Shown piece by piece: positions 32,724-40,842 of a stretch of 64,000 nt of DNA (positions are counted from its first letter, which is position 1; each line of letters begins with the position of its first letter). The notes beneath the pieces are model-generated. The model was not told the origin of the DNA. It saw nothing but the letters and a program-made list of their open reading frames with translations, and searched no databases. The DNA is from a virus: positions 18,709 to 82,708 of the IMG/VR virus record IMGVR_UViG_3300037153_000881. One strand, given 5' to 3'. Position numbers and translations under genes: made by a program.

Positions 32724-35189
32724 ATGGTCATTTCGGCGAGCCAGCGCCGGCAGATCGAGCGCACCGCGGCCAACCTGGGAGCCGAACTGCTGAACGGCCC
32801 TCCCCTTGCGCCGACGCCACCGCCCAGGCAACTGCTGCCAGCGCCGCGAGTACCGCGCGGCGGCGCGCGGCAGGAAGGCCCGTGGATGCTCGAACGGAGC
32901 CCGGACGGCAGCGCACGCGTGCGCGCCAATCTGCACCCCGGCCAGAGCGCGGCGATGGCCAGCCGCGCCCGCACGATCGCCATGATCGCCGGGTCGCAGA
33001 GCGGCAAGACCTCGAGCGGGCCGCTGTGGCTGGAGCGCGAGATCCGCCTGCAGGGGCCGGGCGACTACCTGGCCGTGACGGCGACCTTCCCACTGCTGAA
33101 GCGCAAGATGCTGCCGGAGTTCCTGCGGTTGTTCCAGGGCACGCTCAATCTGGGCACGTGGATGGCCGCGGACAAGATGTTCGTCTTCCACGACAACCAG
33201 ACCCGCGTGCTCTTTGGATCGGCGACCAATCCCGAGTCGCTCGAGTCGGCGACGGCCAAAGCCGCCTGGCTCGACGAGGCCGGCCAGGCGCAGTTTCGGC
33301 TCGAGTCGTACGAGGCCATCGACCGCCGCCTGGCGCTGTACGAAGGACGTCGGTTCATTTCGACGACGCCGTACAACCAGGGGCCTCTTTTCACCACCGT
33401 CTACAAGCCCGCGGTCGACGGCGACCCGGACATCTGCGTCATCCAGTTCGCGTCCTCGCTGAACCCGTCGTTTCCGATCGAGGAGATGGAGCGCCAGCGC
33501 GACAAACTGCCGCTCTGGAAGTACCGCATGTTCTTCGAGGGCCGCTTCGACAAGCCGCCGGGCCTGATCTACTCGGACTACGAGGACAGCTACCGCGAGC
33601 AGGGCGGGCACCTGATCAAGGCGCGCACGATGCCCATCCCGGCGTGGTGGCCGCGCTACATCGGCCTGGACTTCGGCGGCGTGCACCTGGCGCGCATCTT
33701 CATCGCCCAGGACCCGCTGACCAACACGTTCTACGTGTACGACGAGCAGCTCTCGGGCGGGCGGACCGCCTCGCAGCACGCCCAGGACATCCTCCAGCAG
33801 CTGGGTGGCGCGCCGCTGTACCGCTCGTGGGGCGGCGCCAAGAGCGAGGACAGCTGGCGGCTGGAGTTCACCGCGGCCGGGCTGGTGGTCGAACCGCCGC
33901 CGGTCTCCGACGTGGAGGTCGGCATCGACCGCGCGATCGAGCTGTTCAAGGCTCGAAGGCTGTTCGTCTTCGACACGTGCGTGGGCTTGCGCTCGGAGCT
34001 GGGCACGTACTCGCGCAAGGCCGGCCCGGACGGCGAGCCGCTCGAGGACATCCAGGACAAGGCCGCCTATCACCGCTGCGTGACGGCCGGAACGCTCATC
34101 GAGACCCGCTCCGGACTACGACCGATCGAGCAGATCAGACCGGGCGAGCTGGTGCGGACGCGTCAGGGGTTCCGACGTGTGCTGGACAGTGCGCTGACGG
34201 AGCGACAGGCCAAGGTCCTGACACTCGAGCTGAGTGATGGCCGGAAATTGACAGCGACGCCTGAGCATCCCATCTGGGTGCGCAAGCGTGGTTGGGTAAG
34301 AATGGACGCACTGCGATACGCTATGGCGGTCGAATGCAGCCCTTCACGCCCCCAGCCCGCGAATACAAGTCCGAGGTGGTCGTCTTCCAGGGCATCACCT
34401 ACCGGCGCTACCCGGAAGCGGAAGATGAGCATCGCCGCAACTACTTCCACGCCAGTGAAAACACCGGCGGCCGCCCGCGGTATCTCCACATCGCCATCTG
34501 GCAAGACGCGACCGGACAGAAGCTCCCTAAAGGCTGGGTGGTTCATCACGACGACCACAACCCACTCAACAACGACCCCTCGAATCTCAAACCGATGTCG
34601 CAAGCCGAGCACAACCAGCACCACTTCCGCGGGCCGGGGGCAAGTCCCGCGAGGCTGGCGCATCTGGAGCGAGTTCGTGCGCAGGCCGTGGAGTGGCACA
34701 GCTCAGAGGCTGGTCTGGCGTGGCACGCCAAACATGCTCGAGAAGCTTGGGCGAAGCGTCAGACAGCCAAGCGCAGCTGTGAGCAGTGCGGCACGAGCTT
34801 CGAGTCGATCACGCGGCGCGCGAGCGATCGCTTCTGTTGCAACTCGTGCAAGTCGAGTTGGCGGCGGGCCAGCGGCGTCGACAACGAGACGCGCACGTGT
34901 GCCTGGTGCGGACAATCCTTCGAGACGAACCGGTACTCACGCATTCGCCATTGCTCGCGCAGTTGTTCGAGCAAGGCCAGGATGTCTGGTCGTCCGAGTA
35001 GTCCGCGAGACCGAGCCACGGGACGTTTTCAATCTGACGGTTGAAGGCGAGCACGAATACTTCGCGAACGGCATCCTCGTCTCGAACTGCGACGCGCTCC
35101 GGTATCTGTGCTCGGGCTTGAGCGGGCCGCAGCAGCCGCTGCCGGTGCTGGCCATGGGCCGCGCGCGGGGCTGGCAACCGCGCTATTGA
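32724..35189 (+). CDS. terL: Terminase large subunit, interrupted by an intein
   Basis: 821-codon frame. Extein = residues 1-451 plus 789-821 (484 aa). ATPase: Walker A AGSQSGKTSSG (about 88-98), Walker B AAWLDEAGQ (about 178-186), coupling motif FISTTPYNQG. RNaseH-like nuclease: YIGLDFGGVHLARIF, VVEPPPVSDVEVGIDRAIEL, and a late acidic region. The intein splits YHR|CDALRYL near the nuclease C-terminus, so packaging requires splicing. The frame stays open through the embedded HNH gene, but that stretch is Ser/Thr/Arg-rich out-of-frame translation. Confidence 0.85.
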   Translation: MVISASQRRQIERTAANLGAELLNGPPLAPTPPPRQLLPAPRVPRGGARQEGPWMLERSPDGSARVRANLHPGQSAAMASRARTIAMIAGSQSGKTSSGPLWLEREIRLQGPGDYLAVTATFPLLKRKMLPEFLRLFQGTLNLGTWMAADKMFVFHDNQTRVLFGSATNPESLESATAKAAWLDEAGQAQFRLESYEAIDRRLALYEGRRFISTTPYNQGPLFTTVYKPAVDGDPDICVIQFASSLNPSFPIEEMERQRDKLPLWKYRMFFEGRFDKPPGLIYSDYEDSYREQGGHLIKARTMPIPAWWPRYIGLDFGGVHLARIFIAQDPLTNTFYVYDEQLSGGRTASQHAQDILQQLGGAPLYRSWGGAKSEDSWRLEFTAAGLVVEPPPVSDVEVGIDRAIELFKARRLFVFDTCVGLRSELGTYSRKAGPDGEPLEDIQDKAAYHRCVTAGTLIETRSGLRPIEQIRPGELVRTRQGFRRVLDSALTERQAKVLTLELSDGRKLTATPEHPIWVRKRGWVRMDALRYAMAVECSPSRPQPANTSPRWSSSRASPTGATRKRKMSIAATTSTPVKTPAAARGISTSPSGKTRPDRSSLKAGWFITTTTTHSTTTPRISNRCRKPSTTSTTSAGRGQVPRGWRIWSEFVRRPWSGTAQRLVWRGTPNMLEKLGRSVRQPSAAVSSAARASSRSRGARAIASVATRASRVGGGPAASTTRRARVPGADNPSRRTGTHAFAIARAVVRARPGCLVVRVVRETEPRDVFNLTVEGEHEYFANGILVSNCDALRYLCSGLSGPQQPLPVLAMGRARGWQPRY
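34077..35087 (+). other. Intein in terminase (residues 452-788)
   Basis: Starts with Cys452 (CVTAGTLIETRSGLRPIEQI, block A), block B LTATPEHPIWV, and ends with block F DVFNLTVEGEHEYFA then block G NGILVSN|C. The +1 residue is Cys789. The penultimate residue is Ser instead of the usual His, which can slow Asn cyclisation but is tolerated in some inteins. The region between (about 34330-35000) is occupied by an out-of-frame HNH gene rather than an in-frame endonuclease. Confidence 0.85.
34334..35044 (+). CDS. HNH homing endonuclease nested in the intein, other frame
   Basis: 236 aa from ATG 34334 (TTG 34292 possible; a stop at 34262 limits the frame). HNH_3-type core: YLHIAIWQDATGQKLPKGW, then VVHHDDHNPLNNDPSNLKPM, SQAEHNQHH. 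The C-terminal half has two zinc fingers: CEQCGTSFE...CCNSCKSSW and CAWCGQSFE...HCSRSCSSKAR. It is read two frames away from the terminase/intein frame and overlaps the intein's C-terminal coding sequence at 35000-35044. Likely mobilises the intein locus. Confidence 0.85.
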   Translation: MQPFTPPAREYKSEVVVFQGITYRRYPEAEDEHRRNYFHASENTGGRPRYLHIAIWQDATGQKLPKGWVVHHDDHNPLNNDPSNLKPMSQAEHNQHHFRGPGASPARLAHLERVRAQAVEWHSSEAGLAWHAKHAREAWAKRQTAKRSCEQCGTSFESITRRASDRFCCNSCKSSWRRASGVDNETRTCAWCGQSFETNRYSRIRHCSRSCSSKARMSGRPSSPRDRATGRFQSDG

Positions 35190-35288
35190 GCACGAACTCC
35201 CGCACTTTTGCGTGCTACAGTGAGCCGCACTGCAGCTTTGGCTCAGGGGTCGGCAACGGCCGCGGGGTCCAAGGGTGTGGTGGGGTGT

Positions 35289-35324
35289 TCGAGGGGCATT
35301 CGGCGCAATCCGGGTGCCCCTCGA
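35289..35324. terminator. Hairpin between convergent genes
   Basis: Perfect 10-bp stem TCGAGGGGCA (35289-35298) and TGCCCCTCGA (35315-35324) with a 16-nt loop. No T-run follows. Placed between the terminase end (35189) and a convergent minus-strand gene (ends 35340), so a bidirectional terminator or transcript-end structure is likely. Confidence 0.55.
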
Positions 35325-35339
35325 CGTGTGTTCAGCGGT

Positions 35340-35540
35340 TTAGTTGGCCTCCAGCAGCGGCATCGTCGCCTCGCAGCGCGTGCAGACCAGCAGACGGCGC
35401 TCGATCTCCTCGGGAGTCGCCTGCCAGCGGTGCATGCCGTAGCGCTCGCAGTCCCAGTGGCAGTGGCAATCGCAGCCGTCGGGCTGACGGATGTTGTGGC
35501 TGCACGCCGCGCACAGCACGTCGTAGCGCCTGATCTCCAT
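35340..35540 (-). CDS. Zinc-binding mini-protein
   Basis: 66 aa from ATG 35540. Cys/His-rich: VLCAACSHNIRQPDGCDCHC then CTRCEAT. Two CxxC pairs around a CHCHWDC cluster. Adjacent to a second zinc-ribbon gene. Unknown role. Confidence 0.6.
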   Translation of the reverse strand: MEIRRYDVLCAACSHNIRQPDGCDCHCHWDCERYGMHRWQATPEEIERRLLVCTRCEATMPLLEAN

Positions 35541-35542
35541 GG

Positions 35543-35845
35543 CTACGGCATCGGCCGCCAGGGCCCGACGCGCCAGGACTCGATCTGGCTCAGACTGACC
35601 GGCTGCTCGTGGTGCTCCCAGCTGCAATACTGGCACTCGCGCCACAGGATCCAGCCCAGCCGCTTCCATCTCGGATTGGACTGAGCCTGGATGCCGCCGT
35701 CGTCGAAGTCCTCGCGGTAGGCCATGACGGCTGGGACGTCCTTGCCCTGCCGGCCGCAGCGTGGGCACACGAGCGGGCGCGATCCCGTGGCCTGCCACCA
35801 CTGCCCGTCAGTCTGCGGCGAGCCATGCATCGTCGTGCTTTGCAT
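35543..35845 (-). CDS. Zinc-ribbon protein
   Basis: 100 aa. CPRCGRQGKDVPAVMAYRED and CQYCSWEHHEQP form a ribbon. Ends Pro/Trp-rich. 2 nt before the next mini-protein in the same direction. Confidence 0.6.
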   Translation of the reverse strand: MQSTTMHGSPQTDGQWWQATGSRPLVCPRCGRQGKDVPAVMAYREDFDDGGIQAQSNPRWKRLGWILWRECQYCSWEHHEQPVSLSQIESWRVGPWRPMP

Positions 35846-35935
35846 CCCAGAATGCTAGCGTTTCGGCGGCCTGTATCGGGTCTGTAATGCCAAGCGGCCC
35901 GGACCGGGCAGCACTGACCGGCAGACTGACAGGAC

Positions 35936-36355
35936 ATGACACCCACCCCACCCGAGACTGCCGAGATCGGCGAATGGGTCAGCGTCAAGGACGCGGCCGC
36001 GCGCCTGCACATCACCGAGCGGTCGGTCTTCCGCCGGCTGGAGAAGGGCGTGCTCAAAAAGCGCGCCAACCCGGACGGCAGCATCATGGTCCTGCTGACA
36101 GGTCAGGACGCCGTCATCGCCGAGGACATGACCGAGTCTGAGCCCGCATCTCAGCCAGGACCCGAGCCGCAGGTGGCTCTGGCGCTCGGCGTCATGCACA
36201 GCCTGCAGACGTTCGGGCTAACCCGCGAGCGCGAGCTGGCCGAACGCGACGAGCGCATCGCCTCGATGGCCGAGGAGATCGGCCGTTTGAGGGAGCAGCT
36301 GGCGTGGCTGCGGCGGCCGTTGTGGAAGCGGCTGACCGGCCAGCTGCCGTCATGA
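35936..36355 (+). CDS. HTH DNA-binding protein with coiled coil
   Basis: 139 aa. Residues 12-60: WVSVKDAAARLHITERSVFR then RLEKGVLKKR, a MerR/excisionase-type winged HTH. Residues 85-130 form a heptad coiled coil (ERELAERDERIASMAEEIGR). It sits alone on the plus strand between minus-strand genes. Probably a phage regulator; the layout also resembles plasmid DNA-binding adaptors. Confidence 0.65.
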   Translation: MTPTPPETAEIGEWVSVKDAAARLHITERSVFRRLEKGVLKKRANPDGSIMVLLTGQDAVIAEDMTESEPASQPGPEPQVALALGVMHSLQTFGLTRERELAERDERIASMAEEIGRLREQLAWLRRPLWKRLTGQLPS

Positions 36356-36523
36356 CCTGAGAGAACCGAGCGCGCCGGCGGACTCGGGGGAGGCTGGCGA
36401 CCCGCGCACGCAGCGCCGGTCCCTGGAGGCGGAGACGCGGCGCCCCGCACCGCACGCGAGCTGGGAGTCGAGCCCGCCGACGCGCCCTCAATATAAGGGG
36501 CGGCACCGCCACAACTGCCGGCC

Positions 36524-36736
36524 TCAGCCCGAGCACTCCGGACAGCTCGGCTCGAACTCGTCGGCCGGCCACAGCCACTCCCAGCCCAGGCCCAGGAAAT
36601 ACTCGCCGTAGTGATCGTCGCAGCACGGCGTGGTGTGGCCGCAATCCTCGAACTCGACGCTCCACACGCCCTCGCGCACGCACCACGCGCACGCGACGAG
36701 CGCGGAGAGCTGGGTCGTATCGTGGCTGTCAAGCAC
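36524..36736 (-). CDS. Cys-rich mini-protein
   Basis: 70 aa from GTG 36736, overlapping the upstream stop by 8 nt. CAWCVREG, CCDDHYGEYF and CPECSG make a metal-binding pattern. Unknown role. The 168 bp after it (36356-36523) hold no gene. Confidence 0.55.
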   Translation of the reverse strand: MLDSHDTTQLSALVACAWCVREGVWSVEFEDCGHTTPCCDDHYGEYFLGLGWEWLWPADEFEPSCPECSG

Positions 36737-38591
36737 TGGCGGGCTCGGTGGCCTGCTTGGCGACTACCAGCTTGACCATCTCGAGCCACTCGGGCTTGAG
36801 CGCTTCGGCCTCGATGACATCGCAGGCGCCAGTGGTCAGCTTGGCCAGGCTGGTTGTGTCGATCAGCGCCTGCAGCAGCCCGCGACTGGCGAGCGAGTCG
36901 TTGGCGGTCGCCTGCTGGATGAGCATGCCGACGGCCTTGCGGCGGTCGTACTCGGCGACGTCCTTGTGGACGCTCGAGCTGATCCGCTGGCGCATCTCGG
37001 TCAGCCAGCGATCGAGTAGCTTCTGCTGCTCGTCCTGGCGGGCCAGATCCTCGCAACGCTCGGTACACGCCTCGCGATCGGCGCACACCAGCTGGCTGTC
37101 CTCGTCGTCCTGGTTGGCCATCACCAGTTTGGTCACCACGCCACACAGCTCGCACTCGCCGACGTCGGGATCGAGCCCATCGGCCTCGTCGCGGGCGGCC
37201 GCCTCGGCCCAGCCGCCTTCACCCATGTCGCCGGGGTCGATCTCCTCGTCGTCGTCGGCTGTCTGCGGCCGCGAGCGGCGGGTCGCGGCGTCGATGCTGG
37301 CCTGGTCGTTGGTGTCGTCGCCGAAGATCTCGGTGTAGCGCTGGGCACGCGACGCGTCGGCTGGCTGGGCAGTGCCGTTGGCCTCTCGGGCCAGCGTGTC
37401 GGTGACCGCGGCGAGCATGCGCTCGGCGTCGGCGTTGGTCACGCCCTTGAGCCACGCGGCCAGGCTGTTGGTCTCGTTGTCGGTGTACGCGAGCATCCAC
37501 TCGGCGCGACCGGCCTTGTCGGCATAGCGCGAGCCGCCGACGGCGCCGAACCAGGCGCGCCGCCAGTAGTCGTAGTCGGCCGGCGCATCGCCAGCCATCA
37601 GCCGCGCGATGTCCGCGTCGTCGGGCTCGAATTCCTCGGGCCCTTCGACGGCCGCCGTTTCCCATGTCTCGGCGCGCGGCGCCATGAGCGCCTTGCCGTT
37701 GGGGTCGGGCACGTGCAGCGCCTTGCCCTCGGCGAGCGCCTGCTGGACCAGCGGCGCGAAGTTGCGCGTGTCCAGGACGATGCCGTGCGGCGGCTTCATG
37801 GCCAGCGACCACGTCGGGATGTTGCGCTTCATGCCGAACGGGTCCGACACCTCGCGATATGTCAGCTGCAGCTCCATCGGCACGCCGGCCAGACGGCCGC
37901 CGGTGAAGCGGCTGAGGTAGCGCAAGGTGCCCAGGATGTTTCGCAAACTGTGGCGTGAGGTCGTGCGCAGCCGATAGAACCCGAGTCCGTCGGGCATCAG
38001 CACGCGCGGCTTGTTGTCCTGGTCCCAATCGGCGAGCACGAAGTACAGACTGGCGGACACCTTGCAGTCGGCGACGAGCTCGTCGTAGCGCGGCGTGCCA
38101 GCCTCATGGACCAGATGCTGGGCGGTCTGGCCGCGGGTGACGATCTCCATCAGGCGGAACTGATCGCCGTAGACCTTCAGCGCGGTGGCCGTGTAGCACA
38201 CGAAGCGCTGCTGCAGGAACAGATCGGGATCGTCGAAGCCGACGGCGATGGTCAGCCGCTTGTTGTTGGTCTCGGCCAGCGCGGCCTTGAGACCGGGCGC
38301 GCGGTTGTCGGCGTCGTGGAGCATGATCGTGCCGTCGCGCGAGACGCGCGGCGTGCCAGGGCGGCCGTCTTTGTCGGGGCCGCGATCGCCCGCGGAGATC
38401 GTGGCGAGCGCGTCGATCCGGGCGCCGCCGTCGCGCTCCTTAACGACGCCTTTGGCGTAGACGTCGAGCAGCTGGAAGCGATCGATCGGGGCGAGTTCGA
38501 CGAGATCGTCATCGTCATCGCGCACCACGGGCTGTAGTTGAGCTCCGCGCTGCGCTGGGGTGGTACTCACGGTGGTGTATTGCGCCTCCAC
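36729..38591 (-). CDS. Recombination-directionality-factor-like protein
   Basis: About 620 aa from GTG 38591; ATG 38651 would add 20 residues of unlikely composition, GTG 38570 is another choice. The core LYFVLADWDQDNKP then GLGFYRLRTTSRHSLRNILG, TLRYLSRFTGGRLAGVPMEL resembles gp3-type recombination directionality factors of actinophages, also annotated as 'hydrolase or metal-binding'. A long acidic C-terminal region has CELCGVVTKLV and other Cys residues. Upstream (in transcription) is the integrase locus, compatible with a recombination role, though known gp3 proteins work with serine integrases. Confidence 0.55.
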   Translation of the reverse strand: MEAQYTTVSTTPAQRGAQLQPVVRDDDDDLVELAPIDRFQLLDVYAKGVVKERDGGARIDALATISAGDRGPDKDGRPGTPRVSRDGTIMLHDADNRAPGLKAALAETNNKRLTIAVGFDDPDLFLQQRFVCYTATALKVYGDQFRLMEIVTRGQTAQHLVHEAGTPRYDELVADCKVSASLYFVLADWDQDNKPRVLMPDGLGFYRLRTTSRHSLRNILGTLRYLSRFTGGRLAGVPMELQLTYREVSDPFGMKRNIPTWSLAMKPPHGIVLDTRNFAPLVQQALAEGKALHVPDPNGKALMAPRAETWETAAVEGPEEFEPDDADIARLMAGDAPADYDYWRRAWFGAVGGSRYADKAGRAEWMLAYTDNETNSLAAWLKGVTNADAERMLAAVTDTLAREANGTAQPADASRAQRYTEIFGDDTNDQASIDAATRRSRPQTADDDEEIDPGDMGEGGWAEAAARDEADGLDPDVGECELCGVVTKLVMANQDDEDSQLVCADREACTERCEDLARQDEQQKLLDRWLTEMRQRISSSVHKDVAEYDRRKAVGMLIQQATANDSLASRGLLQALIDTTSLAKLTTGACDVIEAEALKPEWLEMVKLVVAKQATEPASA

Positions 38592-38656
38592 TCCCTCATG
38601 GGAAAAGGGCCCTTGGCCGGGACCCGCGTCATGACGTGGGGATTGTCGCATGAATC

Positions 38657-38689
38657 GAACAAATGTGCGATATCGGAAAGGATTTGTTC
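38657..38689. promoter_or_regulatory. Inverted-repeat operator candidate
   Basis: GAACAAAT (38657-38664) and ATTTGTTC (38682-38689) are a perfect 8-bp inverted repeat around a 17-bp centre, in locally AT-rich sequence upstream of the directionality-factor-like gene. Confidence 0.55.
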
Positions 38690-38794
38690 TCGGCGAAACC
38701 TACCTACACTGGCCGCAACCGCCGCAACACCCGAATCGCGACCAGGAGCACACCCACTGCTTGCGGTTGCACTTCCAGATCGCTATACGCATGA

Positions 38795-39076
38795 GTGGAA
38801 AACTATTTGGGTCCGGGCGTCACCTTCAGTTGGTGCCACGCCCACGCGCAGCAGCTCTGGCCAATCTTTCACGCCGTGTCCAGCAATGGCCAGATCGAGT
38901 CTCAGTGGTGGCTGGATAACCCGGCGTTTGTAGCGCTGCACCCCTCGTTTGCGGCCAAGCACAAGGGCGGATCGCCCGTCGTGAGCAAGTGGGCGAAGAA
39001 GTTCAGCGGGCTGTCCAGGATCACGTGGGTTCGCTATTTGGGCTCCAACAACTCGCTCTGGCTGGTGCAGCAGTAG
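38795..39076 (+). CDS. Hypothetical protein opposite the integrase
   Basis: 93 aa from GTG 38795, directly after an in-frame TGA. Protein-like composition: PGVTFSWCHAHAQQLWPIF, QIESQWWLDNPAFVALHPSF. Convergent with the integrase gene and lower in GC than its neighbours, suggesting recent acquisition. No family recognised. Confidence 0.5.
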   Translation: MENYLGPGVTFSWCHAHAQQLWPIFHAVSSNGQIESQWWLDNPAFVALHPSFAAKHKGGSPVVSKWAKKFSGLSRITWVRYLGSNNSLWLVQQ

Positions 39077-39091
39077 CTCTAGCCGTCTAGC

Positions 39092-40057
39092 TCAGAGTCC
39101 CGCGAGGACGGCGGCGTTGTCGCGGAACAGTCGCCCCTCGCGGACGTAGCGGTTGACCATCGCCGTCGAACGGTGCCCGGTCTGGCGCATGATGGCGCGG
39201 TCCGACGCACCGCCGTCGGCGGCTGAGGTCGCCAGCCCGGCGCGCAGCGAGTGGCCCGCGTAGCGGCTGGGGTCGAGTCCGACGAGCTCGGCGTGCTCTT
39301 TGACCAGGCGTGCGATCGAGCGGTCGCTCAGACGCTCGGAACTGACATTGTCATGACGGTCGACGGCGCGGAAGACGGCGCCGCGGCTGATCTCGGCGGC
39401 TTCGAGCCAGCGCTGGACGCCGCGGACCGGGCAGGTCAGCTCGGTCGAGCCGAAGGGGATGCCGACGCGCCGCGTGCGGCCCTCCTGGTCTGTTTTTGAA
39501 CGCCTCAAAGTAACGACCAGACCGTTTCTTTGAAAATCCAGATCGCCGCGATTGAGCGAGACCAGCTCGGTGCGGCGGAAGGCGCCGGCGAAACCCAGCA
39601 GCAGGACGGCGCGGTTGCGCAGGCCGCGCAGCGAGTCCGGAGTCGCGCTCAACATCGACTTCAAGTCGTCGGTCAGCAGCGCGGCCACCTGGCGCTGGGC
39701 GGTGCCGACGGAGCGGCGCACGCCGGCCAGCGTCTCCTTCACCTCGGGGCTCAGGCCGGGCTGCGGTGCTCTGGCGACTTTGTGCTCGCGGTTGATGGCC
39801 ACCAGGCGGCGGTCGATGGTCGCCGGGCGCAGACCGTTTGCGGCCATGTCGGTGACGTACATGGCGACGGTGATGGGCGTGGCGGGCAAGCGCTCGAGAC
39901 CGCGCTCGGCGCACCAGTTGGAAAAATGGCGCCAGTCGCTGGCGTACGCCTTGACGGTGCGCGGCGAGCGGGCCGCGCGGGCGTAGCTCTGCGCCTGTTC
40001 GGCGAGCTGGGCCAGCTCCGTGCTGACGGGGACGACGCGTTCGAGATCGCTCGACAT
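39092..40057 (-). CDS. int: Tyrosine recombinase / integrase
   Basis: 321 aa. N-terminal SAM-like core-binding domain (SPRTVKAYASDWRHFSNWCA). Catalytic residues: Arg in GFAGAFRRTELVSL, Lys in LRRSKTDQEG, His-Arg in GHSLRAGLAT, His in RQTGHRSTAMV, nucleophile Tyr in NRYVREG. Complete, with no arm-binding domain. Resembles simple XerD/TnpI-like phage integrases. Supports a temperate lifestyle. No obvious attP could be pinned down beside it. Confidence 0.85.
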   Translation of the reverse strand: MSSDLERVVPVSTELAQLAEQAQSYARAARSPRTVKAYASDWRHFSNWCAERGLERLPATPITVAMYVTDMAANGLRPATIDRRLVAINREHKVARAPQPGLSPEVKETLAGVRRSVGTAQRQVAALLTDDLKSMLSATPDSLRGLRNRAVLLLGFAGAFRRTELVSLNRGDLDFQRNGLVVTLRRSKTDQEGRTRRVGIPFGSTELTCPVRGVQRWLEAAEISRGAVFRAVDRHDNVSSERLSDRSIARLVKEHAELVGLDPSRYAGHSLRAGLATSAADGGASDRAIMRQTGHRSTAMVNRYVREGRLFRDNAAVLAGL

Positions 40058-40191
40058 ACGGGGCTGGATTCTATGGTCCGGGAAGTGCCGATTACCGGAC
40101 GCCAGCGTTGCGATTCCGTCGCGGTTGGGTTCAGACGGTGACGCGCCGGGCGCCTCCCTGCCCGGCGCGCGGCCAACCGTCGGATTGCTGA

Positions 40192-40314
40192 TCAGGGTCG
40201 CGGTTGCGGCTCAGGCTGCGATGGGTCCGGCCGCGGCTCCGGGTTCGGCTCCGGGTTCGGGTTGGGGTTCGGGTTGGGGTTCGGGTTCGGCTGGGGTGGG
40301 TTGGGCTGTGTCAT
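40192..40314 (-). CDS. 40-aa Asn-Pro repeat peptide
   Basis: 40 aa from ATG 40314: MTQPNPPQPNPNPN followed by NP and EP/DP repeats to the end. On the plus strand this is a G-rich array of GGTTCGGGTTGGGG units (40238-40300). It could be a real low-complexity peptide or a non-coding G-rich element. Confidence 0.35.
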   Translation of the reverse strand: MTQPNPPQPNPNPNPNPNPNPEPNPEPRPDPSQPEPQPRP

Positions 40315-40352
40315 GGCCGCGCTTGATGCAAAAACCGGACCGTGAGCCGGGT

Positions 40353-40595
40353 TTAAGAACTGCTCGGCCCGCGGGTGCCCTCGGGCGTGATATTCCAGTC
40401 GTAGACGTGCTCGGCCAGCGCGAGGACTCGCTTGGCGGCGTCGCCCTCGAGCTTCGTGGCCAGCTCGCGCAGTGCCGTTTCGACCCGTGGCAGCGTCGCG
40501 ATCGTGTCCTGCCAGCAGCCGTCGCAGTACGTCGGGCCGTCGAGCGTGATCGACTGCTGACAGCAGTCGCAGACGAGATCCAGGTCGAGGCTCAT
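40353..40595 (-). CDS. Zinc-knuckle protein
   Basis: 80 aa. N-terminal CDCCQQSITLDGPTYCDGCW (two CxxC pairs) followed by helices (VETALRELATKLEGDAAKRV). Directly follows the next gene upstream (stop and ATG adjacent). Unknown function. Confidence 0.6.
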   Translation of the reverse strand: MSLDLDLVCDCCQQSITLDGPTYCDGCWQDTIATLPRVETALRELATKLEGDAAKRVLALAEHVYDWNITPEGTRGPSSS

Positions 40596-40838
40596 TCAGG
40601 AATTGCGTGAACCCGCTACATCCTTGCGGGATTGCACCACGTCCGCGCGGTCGAGACTGAGCTTGCCGTAGGCCACCCACTCGCGACTCACGTGGCCCGC
40701 GCGCGCCCGCCCCGGCCGACGCGTGATCTCGAACATGGTGGGATCGTCGAGCTGAGCGAGGGCGCTGGTCAGCGCAAAGATCGCCTCGTCGATCTCGGAC
40801 TCGGAGCGGCCGACCAGTCGGATGCGCACGACCGTCAT
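40596..40838 (-). CDS. Hypothetical small alpha/beta protein
   Basis: 80 aa: MTVVRIRLVGRSESEIDEAI then FALTSALAQLDDPTMFEITR; a ferredoxin-like beta-alpha-beta pattern. It ends with a basic segment. Unknown function. Confidence 0.55.
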   Translation of the reverse strand: MTVVRIRLVGRSESEIDEAIFALTSALAQLDDPTMFEITRRPGRARAGHVSREWVAYGKLSLDRADVVQSRKDVAGSRNS

Positions 40839-40842
40839 TGCG

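Noticed and set aside
35846-35935. Possible promoter between 35845 and 35936
   Set aside because: Divergent gap is present but no recognisable -10/-35 pair could be defended.
39060-39110. Possible attP core next to the integrase (TAGCTCTAG / TAGCTC repeats)
   Set aside because: Repeats are short, no tRNA similarity, and no matching host sequence is available.
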